A DNA stretch of 40,473 bases from Fibrobacter succinogenes. GTDB taxonomy: Bacteria; Fibrobacterota; Fibrobacteria; Fibrobacterales; Fibrobacteraceae. The stretch is from positions 1 through 40,473 of the forward strand of contig CACWNW010000020.1 of NCBI GenBank assembly GCA_902762305.1, written 5' to 3'. The notes beneath the pieces are model-generated. The model ran no database searches. It worked only from the letters and a program-made list of their open reading frames with translations, and had not been told where the DNA came from. The position numbers and the translations under genes were made by a program. This document shows, piece by piece, positions 16,865 through 23,941 of this stretch; within the stretch, counting starts at the first letter, position 1, and the number at the start of each line of letters is the position of its first letter.

Positions 16865-17259
16865 CGGGTAGCGGATGGCCGCCGGCAACGCCCTGGTTTC
16901 AGGGCCTGCTGGAGGAAAGTCCGGGCACCGAAGGGCAGGATGCTGGATAACGTCCAGGCGCGGAAACGCGACAGACAGTGCAACAGAAAGCAAACCGCCA
17001 GGTTCGGGCGCAAGCTCGAGCAAGGTAAGGGTGAAATGGCGAGGTAAGAGCTCACCGCGTTCCTGGCGACAGGGATGGCACGGTAAACCTCATCCGGTGC
17101 AAGACCAAGCAGGATTCCGCTCGCAGCAATGCGGGCCTGGTGCTGCCCGCACCAGCTGGTTTCCGGGTAGGTCGCTTGAGGCGGTCGGTAACGATTCGTC
17201 CAGAGAGATGGTCATCGCCCCGCAAGGGGTACAGAACCCGGCTTATAGAGACCCGATTT
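16865..17259 (+). ncRNA. rnpB: RNase P RNA (bacterial type A)
   Basis: The RNA subunit of RNase P, which trims the 5' leader of tRNA precursors. All universal blocks are in order: GGAGGAAAGTCCGGGC (from 16911), ACAGAAAGCAAACCGCC (from 16983), GGTAAGGGTGAAATGG (from 17023), GGTAAACCTCATCCGGTGCA (near 17083), GAGGCGGTCGGTAACG (near 17177), CCAGAGAGATGG (near 17200) and ACAGAACCCGGCTTATAGA (from 17231). The ends pair as P1 (CGGGT at 16865 with ACCCG at 17251-17255). At about 395 nt it has the normal bacterial size. It has its own promoter and is followed at once by a terminator hairpin. The exact 3' end is uncertain by a few bases. Confidence 0.97.
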
Positions 17260-17291
17260 GAAAGCCTCCGCTAACTGCGGGGGCTTTCTCC
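17260..17291 (+). terminator. Terminator hairpin of rnpB
   Basis: GAAAGCCTCCGC and GCGGGGGCTTTC form an 11-12 bp stem around the loop TAACT directly after rnpB, followed by TCTCCTT. The U-run is weak, but the position and strength fit a terminator. Confidence 0.7.
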
Positions 17292-17325
17292 TTAAGCGAC
17301 TCGTTGATACGAGTCGCTTAAGGAG
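17288..17325. repeat. Perfect 16-bp inverted repeat, with partial copy at 17393..17414
   Basis: CTCCTTAAGCGACTCG and its exact complement flank the 6-base loop TTGATA. A shorter copy with the same core and loop (CGACTCG-TTGATA-CGAGTTG) lies at about 17393-17413. The 67 bases between the two copies are GC-rich and contain nothing gene-like. Being perfectly palindromic, the hairpin could form from either strand. The role is unknown; it could be a second terminator for rnpB or a repeat element. Confidence 0.7.
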
Positions 17326-17450
17326 AACTAGAGACCGTTCGCGCTGCGCTCGGGGGTTAAATTACTGCGGCTAGCGCTCGCTCTCGCCAACACGACTCGT
17401 TGATACGAGTTGCGAGTGGATTTCGGGGTGGCGCGGGCTGTTTTGGGGCT

Positions 17451-17682
17451 TTTTGGCTGACTAAAAGTTGATTTTTGGCATTTTAGTCAGCCAAAAATTA
17501 CTTTGTACGCAGTCAAATTCAGGAATGCGGCAGACTAAAACACGTTTTTCGGCAAAATAGTCAGCCAAATGAGCCGCAGAATCTCTCCTAGAAGCACGGC
17601 ATCATGAAATTCCACCGCAAATTCCGTTACTTTATATGAAAAACGACTGACTAAATACCGTTTTTCGGTAATCTAGTCAGCC
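17451..17682 (-). repeat. Triple-hairpin GGCTGACTA element, copy 1
   Basis: Three inverted repeats share the arms GGCTGACTA and TAGTCAGCC. The first (17451-17496) has 16-bp perfect arms (TTTTGGCTGACTAAAA) around a 14-base loop. The second is at 17529-17566 (left arm GGCAGACTA) and the third at 17645-17682 (left arm GACTGACTA). ATTACTTTGT follows the first (17497-17506) and GTTACTTTAT precedes the third (17626-17635). TTTTCGC-AAA follows the last. The same layout recurs at 19582..19814 and 28519..28750 (first-arm G to last-arm C: 228, 229 and 232 bases). I give the minus strand because most arm mismatches become G-U pairs there. This copy lies between rnpB and the stop of the gene at 17740. 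Confidence 0.85.
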
Positions 17683-17739
17683 ATTTTCGCAAAATAAGAC
17701 CGCGAAACACCTCAGGAGCGCCCGCGGCACAGCCACAAG

Positions 17740-18117
17740 CTACTCGAGCGCGGACCGCACCTGTTGGATGAAATCCATCTCCTCGGGAGAGACGTTGCTC
17801 TCGTTGTCGTCTTCACGGGATGCGGCGGCCACACGAAGCATGGACTCCAGCACCTTGCTCTGGAACTCGGCAGTCGACTGCTTGAGCACCTCGACACAAG
17901 CCGCTGTACGGTCTTTCGCAGAACCAAAGCTTGCATAGGCGTTGTTGAAATCGTCCCACGACACATCCGGGGTCAGTTCATCGTGAATCAGGTCAAGCGT
18001 ATCGCTTTCAGCCTCGGTCGCCGAAGTCGAACCCGGCAAGAGTTTCTGGGTTTCCGTCTCGTGGAACAGGCACGCCACCTGCCATGAGAGAATCAAAAGG
18101 GCCATATTTTCACTCAT
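17740..18117 (-). CDS. Hypothetical protein, possibly TerB-like
   Basis: A 125-residue acidic, all-helical-looking protein without signal peptide or membrane segment. The start at 18117 follows GAGG with 8-base spacing; a TTG two codons earlier is less likely. The C-terminus (VSPEEMDFIQQVRSALE) and the first helix (MALLILSWQVACLFH) vaguely resemble TerB/DnaJ-associated helical proteins that sense or process stress signals. That resemblance is weak and I assign no function. The gene is 58 bases upstream of the next minus-strand gene's stop region and ends just before repeat element copy 1, which would lie in its 3' untranslated region. Confidence 0.65.
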   Translation of the reverse strand: MSENMALLILSWQVACLFHETETQKLLPGSTSATEAESDTLDLIHDELTPDVSWDDFNNAYASFGSAKDRTAACVEVLKQSTAEFQSKVLESMLRVAAASREDDNESNVSPEEMDFIQQVRSALE

Positions 18118-18175
18118 AAACAACCTCGTTTATACCCTAAAGATATAAAACACGCAGAAAAGCAGGGACGACCAA

Positions 18176-19219
18176 CTACCCGCACAAGCCCAAATTGCGG
18201 GCCAGAATCGAAACGAGCCGCGAGGAAAGCGGGGTTTCCACACTTTCGTACGTCATCACGAGATTCTTGCCGGGAACGAAGCCGTTGTTCACATACATCT
18301 CAAACTTGGCCACCATGTTCTGCGCATACTCAGGGCTGTCGACCAGACCGAAATGTTCCCAAATGATTTCCCGGCGATGGCGCACGTCTAGGCAGGTAAA
18401 GTCCGGATAGACAATTGCGGTCTGTTTCCGGCCAGAAGCGCTGGCACCCGAGGCTCGCCCGTGGGAACTGCCGGAAGGACTCCTGCCCGACATCCGCCCG
18501 CTGGACTTGCCGGAGGGTGGCTCGCGATCCCTACCGGCAGGCTGTCCGCCTTCACAACAAGAAGGCTGTTCGCCAGCACCGTCAGAAAGCGCGCCACCCG
18601 AGACGCGCATCTTGTGCGGGTATTCATACCTGTATGGTATACCCAGGCGGGCAAGCGTATCCGCAATGATGACCTCGGACTTGGAACGCACCCGCTCGCC
18701 ACCCGCGGTAAAAAGTTCCGGCGTATCGGCGTCAAACCCGCGCCCCTCGTAGGCAACCGCCTTCCAGCGCCGCACGAACTCTTCGTCCAGCAGGCGCACC
18801 GGCACCACAAGCGATTGGCGCGACTCATGCAGGTTCGCGTAAATTCCGGCGATATCGACAGGAAGGTAATCATCCATAAATCGCTCTACAGCAGAAAGCG
18901 ATTTTTCTGCGGCCGCCAGGACCCCCTGGTCATACATTTTCTGGGCCAGCGATCGGGCAAAGTTCCCCTCCGATGCCGGAATGAAAACGCCGCCGGGCCG
19001 CGGGACCGCACCGCCATCTTCCGCACTCCCGCCAGGAAGGCGGGCATCCGCCACATGAAACCACTGCGGTTTCCCGCGATGCATGGATATGCGGAGCCGC
19101 CCATCGGGAGCATGCTTCAGGGATTTTTTCTTGGATGAAATGAGATACTGCAATTCCTGGACCTTGGCCTGCAGCATCGGCTCGAGCAGGTCCAGCGTAT
19201 ATTGTTCCTTGATGTCCAT
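18176..19219 (-). CDS. PD-(D/E)XK nuclease-like protein with low-complexity insertion
   Basis: A 347-residue protein. The start at 19219 is supported by GAGG 5 bases upstream. Residues 1-55 include a coiled-coil-like helix (LQAKVQELQYLISSKKKSLK). Residues 178-200 (RSKSEVIIADTLARLGIPYR-YEY) followed by YPDF (271-274) and IIWEHFG (285-291) have the pattern of PD-(D/E)XK nuclease-like proteins: Glu 182 on the first helix, Asp 273, then Glu 288 as the E-x-K-like position, here with His instead of Lys nearby. Between the first and second core strands lies an unusual Ser/Gly/Arg-rich insertion (about 207-267, repeated SGR and SG units). A smaller Gly/Pro-rich insertion lies near 60-78. Whether it is an active nuclease is unclear. 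No toxin-antitoxin or restriction partner is visible next to it. Confidence 0.72.
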   Translation of the reverse strand: MDIKEQYTLDLLEPMLQAKVQELQYLISSKKKSLKHAPDGRLRISMHRGKPQWFHVADARLPGGSAEDGGAVPRPGGVFIPASEGNFARSLAQKMYDQGVLAAAEKSLSAVERFMDDYLPVDIAGIYANLHESRQSLVVPVRLLDEEFVRRWKAVAYEGRGFDADTPELFTAGGERVRSKSEVIIADTLARLGIPYRYEYPHKMRVSGGALSDGAGEQPSCCEGGQPAGRDREPPSGKSSGRMSGRSPSGSSHGRASGASASGRKQTAIVYPDFTCLDVRHRREIIWEHFGLVDSPEYAQNMVAKFEMYVNNGFVPGKNLVMTYESVETPLSSRLVSILARNLGLCG

Positions 19220-19225
19220 GGACAC

Positions 19226-19581
19226 CTCAAAGGATCAAGCATATAGAAAAAGGCGCACATTCGTGACGCGACAAATCGGGCGCCATGTAATCGCAATCGG
19301 CAAATCGCAGGGCGATTGGCGGGTTTCCTGGCTCCGATGGAAATAATATCCAAAATCTTGCGGAGAAAAACCAGCTTCTTGCGGGATTTTCGGCATTTTT
19401 TGTGGAATGGGCTGCATTTTTTTGCAGGATTGCAGGGCTGTCGGCGGAAATCAGGCTTTTTGGGGGCGAAAGCCTGTATTTTTGCAATTGAAGCGCAGGA
19501 CTCGCCGATTTTTGCGGTTTTAACAGCGTTTTTGGAGGTTTTTGCAATGTTTTTTGGAGGTTTCAGCAGTATTTTTGGAGG
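19226..19581. other. Non-coding stretch with short tandem TTTTTGGAGG repeats
   Basis: No convincing gene between the start of the nuclease-like gene and repeat copy 2. The stretch is rich in G-T and T-runs on the plus strand. Its end has three copies of TTTTTGGAGGTTT (GGAGG at 19534, 19556 and 19577; periods 22 and 21), the last running into the first hairpin of the repeat element. An open frame across 19316-19591 lacks a start signal and has a composition dictated by the repeats. Confidence 0.6.
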
Positions 19582-19814
19582 TTTTGGCTGACCAAAAACT
19601 GATTTTTGAGGTTTTAGTCAGCCAGAAAATTACTTTGTCTGTACGAATCTTAGTGAGAGCGGCTGACCAAAACGCAATTTTTCGCAATATAGTCAGCCAA
19701 ATAATCTGCAAAAGGGCAACAGCCTCCCTAAAACAAGGGTTTTGCCGAGCAAAAACAGTTACTTTATCCAAAATTTGGCTGACTAAAACGCAGTTTTCCC
19801 GACTTTAGTCAGCC
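19582..19814 (-). repeat. Triple-hairpin GGCTGACTA element, copy 2
   Basis: The hairpins are at 19582-19627 (left GGCTGACCAAAA, right TTTTAGTCAGCC), 19661-19698 (left GGCTGACCA, right TAGTCAGCC) and 19777-19814 (GGCTGACTAAA/TTTAGTCAGCC, perfect). The linkers carry ATTACTTTGT (19629-19638) and GTTACTTTAT (19758-19767) at the same places as in copy 1. Distances between left arms (75 and 116) match those of copy 1 (74 and 116). The flank TTTTCCCGAAATTTCACCCGCG resembles the flanks of the other copies. The C-A mismatches of hairpins 1 and 2 become G-U pairs on the minus strand. The copy lies between the nuclease-like gene and dnaX. Confidence 0.85.
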
Positions 19815-19946
19815 ATTTTCCCGAAATTTCACCCGCGTAACGCCCGCAAAGTCCGCGAAACACCCGAAAAACCCGCGAAACGCCCGCAGAGCCCCAAACG
19901 CCCATCCCAAGCGCAAATGCAACCCGAATATGCATGGGCCCGAGGC

Positions 19947-20139
19947 GCGCGGCATTACAAAACCCGAAATGGTCCCGCATGCCACCCCCGAAGCGCACGG
20001 CACCCCCAGCCAGAAATCAACCAGCGTGCCGCGACCCGAAAATGCGCGGCATTACAATACCCGAAATGGTCCCGCATGCCACCCCCGAAGCGCGCGGCAT
20101 CCCCAGCCAGAAACCAACCAGCGTGCCGCGACCCGAAAT
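19947..20139. repeat. Tandem direct repeat, two 97-bp units upstream of dnaX
   Basis: Unit 1 starts at 19947 and unit 2 at 20044, each beginning GCGCGGCATTACAA and ending near CCGCGACCCGAAA, with only a handful of differences. The units are GC-rich and contain short inverted parts (GCGCGGCAT with ATGCCACCC, and CGTGCCGCG). The frame of dnaX is open through them, but the real dnaX start is downstream. From 19815 to 19946 the sequence has loose CCCGCGAAACGCC repeats. From 20140 to 20260 nothing further is recognisable. Confidence 0.85.
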
Positions 20140-20282
20140 CAGCCCACAAGCCTCCCTCCGAAAGCACGCCCCCTCGGACAGTGCCGCCCCCTCCAACCGC
20201 ATACAGACCCGCGACAAACAATCCACCCGCGCCCCGCTTCCACGCACAAGCCTTCCACCGCATTTTTACTATATTCCCGCAC

Positions 20283-22016
20283 ATGGCATACGTAGCAATG
20301 GCCCGCAAGTGGCGCCCGCAGTCCTTCGACGACATGGTCGGGCAGGAACATATCGCAAAGACCCTCCAGAACGCAATCGAAGGGGGCCGACTCCATCATG
20401 CATTCCTTTTTACCGGGACCCGCGGTGTAGGCAAGACGACCAGTGCCCGAATCCTCGCCCGCACGCTGAACTGCACAGGCGGCGACCCGCTGCACCCCTG
20501 CGGAAAGTGCGACAGCTGCAAGGATATCGCCGGCGGCAACCCGATGGACGTCTATGAAATAGACGCCGCCTCCAACACGAGCGTAGACAACATCCGCGAA
20601 GCCATCGTCGAACGCGTGCAGTACCCGCCCGTCATCGGCAAGTACAAGATTTTCATCATCGACGAAGTCCACATGCTCTCGAACAGCGCCTTCAACGCCC
20701 TCCTCAAGACGCTCGAAGAACCGCCTGCGCATGTCATCTTCATTTTCGCGACCACCGAAGTCAACAAGGTGCCGCAGACCATCCTCTCCCGTGTGCAGAG
20801 GTTCGACTTCAAGCGCCTGACCATCAACCAGATCATCACGCGCCTGCGCTACATCTGCGAACAGGAAGGCATCAACGCGAGCGACGAAGCCCTGAACATC
20901 TTCGCCGAGAAGGCCGACGGCTCCATGCGCGACGGCCTCACCTACTTCGACCAGGCTTTTGCATTCACGGGCAGCGAGATGGACGCCGATTCCGTGCGTT
21001 CCGTCCTCGGCATCCCGCCCACCGAACTCTTCTTCGAGCTCATCCAGGCCATCGAGGGCCACAACCTCAAGGGTTGCTTCCTCATGGTCGACAAGTCCGT
21101 GAACCGCGGCGTCGAATTTGCCCCGCTGCTCGACGGGTTCGGCAAGTTCCTCAGGAACCTCCTGTACAGCCGCATCGACGCGGTCACGCCCGACGCCCTG
21201 AACATCTCCGCTGAACTTTACGCGAAGCTCAAGGAGACAGCCCCCAGCCTCTCCAACGGCGACCTGCTCCGCATCTCCAAGATGCTGATCGACCTGCAGT
21301 CGCAAATCCGCTTCAGCACCAACCCGCGGCTCCTGGTCGAAACGACATTCGCCCGCATGGCATGGCTCGACAGGCTCACCGACCTGCGACGCGCACTTGC
21401 CGCCATCAACGACCCGAAATCAGCCGCCGACGAGGCGCTAAAAAAAAAAGTAACTGATATCCAGGCGATGCTGGCCGAGCAGGCCTCCCCGAGCGGCGGC
21501 GCCGGTCCGGCTCCCGACAGCTATTCCGAAAAGGAAAGCGCGTATTCCCGCTACGAGATTACGGCCGCCTGGCCCTCTATTGTCGCATCGCTTGCCGACT
21601 GCGGCGACCTGCAGTTCTCGGCCGCCATAAACGGCTCCGTGCTCGAGGCGGGCGACCTCAAGGAAGACCCGTTCCCGCTTTCCATCACCTACACAGGCGA
21701 GTCCGACCAGAACATCCCCTGGGGCTACCAGCAGATGCTCGACCACCCCGAATTCGTGAAGCGCGCCCGCGAAATCCTCGAAGACAAGCTCCAGACGCAG
21801 GTTTCGCTCTCGCTCAAGGCCCGCGCCTACACCGAAGAGGAACGTGCCAGAAGGCGCAATGCACAAATGAGCCCCTTCGAGAAAGACCTGGAAAAAGAAG
21901 CCTGCCTGCAGGAACTTATCAAACTTTTCGGCGGAGAATTGGTATATTCTAAGCCGCTTGGAAAACAGCCGGAGGCGATGGCCATCGATTCCGGTGACGA
22001 CATGAACGAAAACTAA
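20283..22016 (+). CDS. dnaX: DNA polymerase III tau/gamma subunit DnaX
   Basis: A 577-residue clamp-loader ATPase that opens and loads the sliding clamp and, as tau, holds polymerase and helicase together. It starts MAYVAMARKWRPQSFDDMVG, the standard DnaX opening. The Walker A is GTRGVGKT (45-52), the zinc Cys are C64, C73, C76 and C79, the Walker B is IIDEVH (125-130), and the sensor region is ATTEVNKVPQTILSR. The collar domain III follows, then a shorter C-terminal part. Codons 386-389 lie on a run of ten A (21440-21449) followed by G, a strong slippage site; both other frames stop within three codons after it, so a gamma-like product of about 390 residues is likely. The start at 20283 has TATATT and exactly 7 bases before it with no Shine-Dalgarno site. 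The frame is open upstream to 19917 across repeats, which I reject as coding. ybaB follows after 14 bases. Confidence 0.97.
   Translation: MAYVAMARKWRPQSFDDMVGQEHIAKTLQNAIEGGRLHHAFLFTGTRGVGKTTSARILARTLNCTGGDPLHPCGKCDSCKDIAGGNPMDVYEIDAASNTSVDNIREAIVERVQYPPVIGKYKIFIIDEVHMLSNSAFNALLKTLEEPPAHVIFIFATTEVNKVPQTILSRVQRFDFKRLTINQIITRLRYICEQEGINASDEALNIFAEKADGSMRDGLTYFDQAFAFTGSEMDADSVRSVLGIPPTELFFELIQAIEGHNLKGCFLMVDKSVNRGVEFAPLLDGFGKFLRNLLYSRIDAVTPDALNISAELYAKLKETAPSLSNGDLLRISKMLIDLQSQIRFSTNPRLLVETTFARMAWLDRLTDLRRALAAINDPKSAADEALKKKVTDIQAMLAEQASPSGGAGPAPDSYSEKESAYSRYEITAAWPSIVASLADCGDLQFSAAINGSVLEAGDLKEDPFPLSITYTGESDQNIPWGYQQMLDHPEFVKRAREILEDKLQTQVSLSLKARAYTEEERARRRNAQMSPFEKDLEKEACLQELIKLFGGELVYSKPLGKQPEAMAIDSGDDMNEN
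21440..21457 (+). other. dnaX slippery run A10-G with stops in both alternative frames
   Basis: Frame 0 reads CTA AAA AAA AAA GTA ACT GAT. A -1 shift reads AGT AAC TGA and stops at 21455-21457. A +1 shift reads TAA at once (21451-21453). GAGG lies 5 bases before the run, where it could act as an internal Shine-Dalgarno stimulator. Small hairpins follow (CCAG/CTGG and GGCC/GGCC, about 21461-21485). In E. coli dnaX uses ribosomal -1 frameshifting at A-AAA-AAG, and in Thermus it uses transcriptional slippage on an A-run. Confidence 0.75.
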
Positions 22017-22030
22017 GAGGAAAATACGCT

Positions 22031-22339
22031 ATGGATATGAGTAAAATGCTCAAGGACCTTCAGAAAATGCAGAGCAAGATGATGAAGGCCCAGAATGACC
22101 TCAAGGCTCAGAGTTTCGACGCCGAAGCCGGCGGCGGCATGGTCAAGGTCGCCATCAACGGACAGGGGGTCCTCACCATGATCAAGATTAATCCCGACGC
22201 CGTCGACAAGGACGACGTGGAGGCCCTCGAGGACCTGGTCATGGCCGCGGTGAATTCCGCCATCAAGAAGAAAGACGAGGCAGCCCAGTCTAGCCTGTCC
22301 AACATCACCGGTGGGATGAAAATCCCCGGCCTGATGTAG
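22031..22339 (+). CDS. ybaB: YbaB/EbfC family nucleoid-associated protein
   Basis: A 102-residue protein with the family pattern. An N-terminal helix is rich in Met, Lys and Gln (MDMSKMLKDLQKMQSKMMKA). It is followed by FDAEAGGGMVKVAINGQG, the conserved strand region, and by a C-terminal helix with VMAAVNSAIKKKDE and a flexible GGMKIPGLM tail. YbaB proteins form tweezer-like dimers that bind DNA and affect nucleoid structure and repair. The gene sits 14 bases after dnaX, as in many bacteria, though recR, often third in this cluster, is not here. AGAGG lies 8 to 10 bases before the ATG. A strong terminator follows. Confidence 0.95.
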   Translation: MDMSKMLKDLQKMQSKMMKAQNDLKAQSFDAEAGGGMVKVAINGQGVLTMIKINPDAVDKDDVEALEDLVMAAVNSAIKKKDEAAQSSLSNITGGMKIPGLM

Positions 22340-22361
22340 TCTTTTTTCCCAAAAAAATACC

Positions 22362-22393
22362 GCCCTTCCGCACCCGCGGAGGGGCATTTTTTC
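22362..22393 (+). terminator. Rho-independent terminator of dnaX-ybaB
   Basis: GCCCTTCCGC pairs with GCGGAGGGGC (10 bp, one G-U) around the loop ACCC, followed by ATTTTTTC. It lies 22 bases after the ybaB stop. Confidence 0.9.
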
Positions 22394-22398
22394 ATAAT

Positions 22399-22510
22399 TT
22401 TTAGCCGTTTATCAGCTAAAATATGCTTTTCGTCACTTTTTCAAACCACATGCCTTTAAGATTATATAATATATTTTTACATTTGGCGCGTAAAATCTCT
22501 TGGAGAATAG
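22399..22510 (+). promoter_or_regulatory. Promoter region of the TolC-adaptor-RND operon
   Basis: TATAAT at 22465-22470 is the best -10, giving a leader of about 33 bases with TTGGAG 6 bases before the TolC ATG. No good -35 is visible. An inverted repeat TTTTAGC-N9-GCTAAAA (22399-22421) lies about 45 bases upstream of the -10 and could be a regulator site. That role is inference only. Confidence 0.5.
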
Positions 22511-23929
22511 ATGCTCAGGCACTTAGCAATTCCCACATTTCTCGCGCTCACAGTTGCACTGCCCAGTTGGGCAGGTAAGACGTATACCCGCGAAGAAGCC
22601 CTCAACATTGCCCTCGAAAAGTCCTCGGATGTAAAATCCGCCGAAGAAGACTTGAAAAGCGCAAATTCCCAGGTAACAGCCGGATACGGCAACGCCTACC
22701 CCTCCATCGACCTGAACGCCACCGTAACCCGCATCTTCGGCCTGGACGACGTAAAGCAATCCACCGACCTGACTGATGCCGCCACGCAGATGGCCCAGGG
22801 CAAAGACGCAGAAGGCTACCCCATGGCAAACGCCTACGACCAGCAGGTCATCGGTCCGGCCATGGACGGGCTCATTTACGGCATGAAATCGCAGGGCTAC
22901 CGCTGGCAATCCAGCGTGGGCATCACCGCCACGCAGATCCTGTACGCCGAAGGCAAGGTGGGCGTCGGCATCGAAATCGCCAAGGCCTACAAGCGCATCA
23001 ACGAAGTGAACCTCGAAAACAAGAAGGCACAGGTCCGCTACGACGTGAACAACGCCTTCGACCAGCTCATCTACCTGGATTCCGCCATCAAGATCCTGTA
23101 CGCTTCCAAGGACCTCCTGCAGGAGAACCTGAATTTCGTGGAGCAGTCCAAGAACAGCGGGCTTGCCACCGAACTCGACCTCATCCGCGTACAGCTTTCG
23201 ATGGACCAGCTGAGCTCGAACATCGCAAGTACCGAAAAGAAGCGCATCCTCGCCCGCAACGCGCTCCTCAACACGATGGGCCTCGAATGGGAAACCGACG
23301 TGAACTTCCAGGGCGACCTGCGCGACCCCGCCGAAGGCTACTCCTTCCCCGACACCGCCATGGCCAACGTGAAGAAGCGCCGCAAGGAACTCGTGATGCT
23401 CGAAGAGACGGAACACATGAAGAACCTGAACGTCGAAATCGAGCAGGGCGGCTACAAGCCGACCGTCGTCCTCCTGGGCGGACTCAAGTACGCGAACAAC
23501 AAGAACAAGATTACCGAATGGGACGCCCCGAAGTGGGACAAGCTCAACAAGTACGTCGCGCTGAACGTCTCGATGAACCTGTTCAACGGCATGAAGACCC
23601 GCGAAGGCGTGGCGCAGGCAAAATCGAGCCTCCGCAGCACGCAAATCCAGAAGGAAACAGCCGAACGCGGATTCCGCATGCAGATTGAATCGTGCGTAAA
23701 CACGCTCGACGATGCGAACAGCCAGATTGAAATTGCGAAGCGCCAGATCGACCTCGCACAAAAGAACTACGACCTCACGAACGAAGCCTACAAGCTCGGC
23801 CGCGAAACGCAGCTGAACCTCCTGAGCGCAGAAAACAGCCTGCGCACCGCAAAACTCGACTACATGTCGGCAATCGTAGAATGGAACAAGGCCTACAACG
23901 CTCTACTGCAGGCCACCGGAGAATATTAA
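22511..23929 (+). CDS. TolC-family outer-membrane efflux channel
   Basis: A 472-residue outer-membrane factor. The signal peptide is MLRHLAIPTFLALTVALPSWAG. Two similar halves follow, each with long amphipathic helices. The first begins YTREEALNIALEKSSDVKSAEEDLKSANSQV and continues to AYPSIDLNATV. The second includes RRKELVMLEETEHMKNLNVEI and GGYKPTVVLLGG, then ALNVSMNLFNGMKTREGVAQAK. The C-terminal helix has YKLGRETQLNLLSAENSL, the usual TolC repeat ending. TolC proteins are trimers whose barrel and alpha-tunnel make the exit duct of tripartite pumps. The adaptor gene follows after 12 bases and the pump after a further 19, so this is a complete tripartite operon. It may also serve the pump at 2342..6556, which has no channel gene of its own. 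Confidence 0.93.
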   Translation: MLRHLAIPTFLALTVALPSWAGKTYTREEALNIALEKSSDVKSAEEDLKSANSQVTAGYGNAYPSIDLNATVTRIFGLDDVKQSTDLTDAATQMAQGKDAEGYPMANAYDQQVIGPAMDGLIYGMKSQGYRWQSSVGITATQILYAEGKVGVGIEIAKAYKRINEVNLENKKAQVRYDVNNAFDQLIYLDSAIKILYASKDLLQENLNFVEQSKNSGLATELDLIRVQLSMDQLSSNIASTEKKRILARNALLNTMGLEWETDVNFQGDLRDPAEGYSFPDTAMANVKKRRKELVMLEETEHMKNLNVEIEQGGYKPTVVLLGGLKYANNKNKITEWDAPKWDKLNKYVALNVSMNLFNGMKTREGVAQAKSSLRSTQIQKETAERGFRMQIESCVNTLDDANSQIEIAKRQIDLAQKNYDLTNEAYKLGRETQLNLLSAENSLRTAKLDYMSAIVEWNKAYNALLQATGEY

Positions 23930-23941
23930 TAGGAAGAAGAT

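Noticed and set aside
17445-17700. Considered an insertion sequence end, attC site or tRNA-like structure for the GGCTGACTA element
   Set aside because: No transposase or integrase is nearby, there is no visible target duplication, attC core sites are absent and there is no tRNA fold. A MITE-like origin stays possible and is noted in the finding.
19917-20282. 122-codon N-terminal extension of DnaX
   Set aside because: It is coded by the 97-bp tandem repeat, has low complexity, and the normal DnaX start with a -10 at fixed distance lies at 20283.
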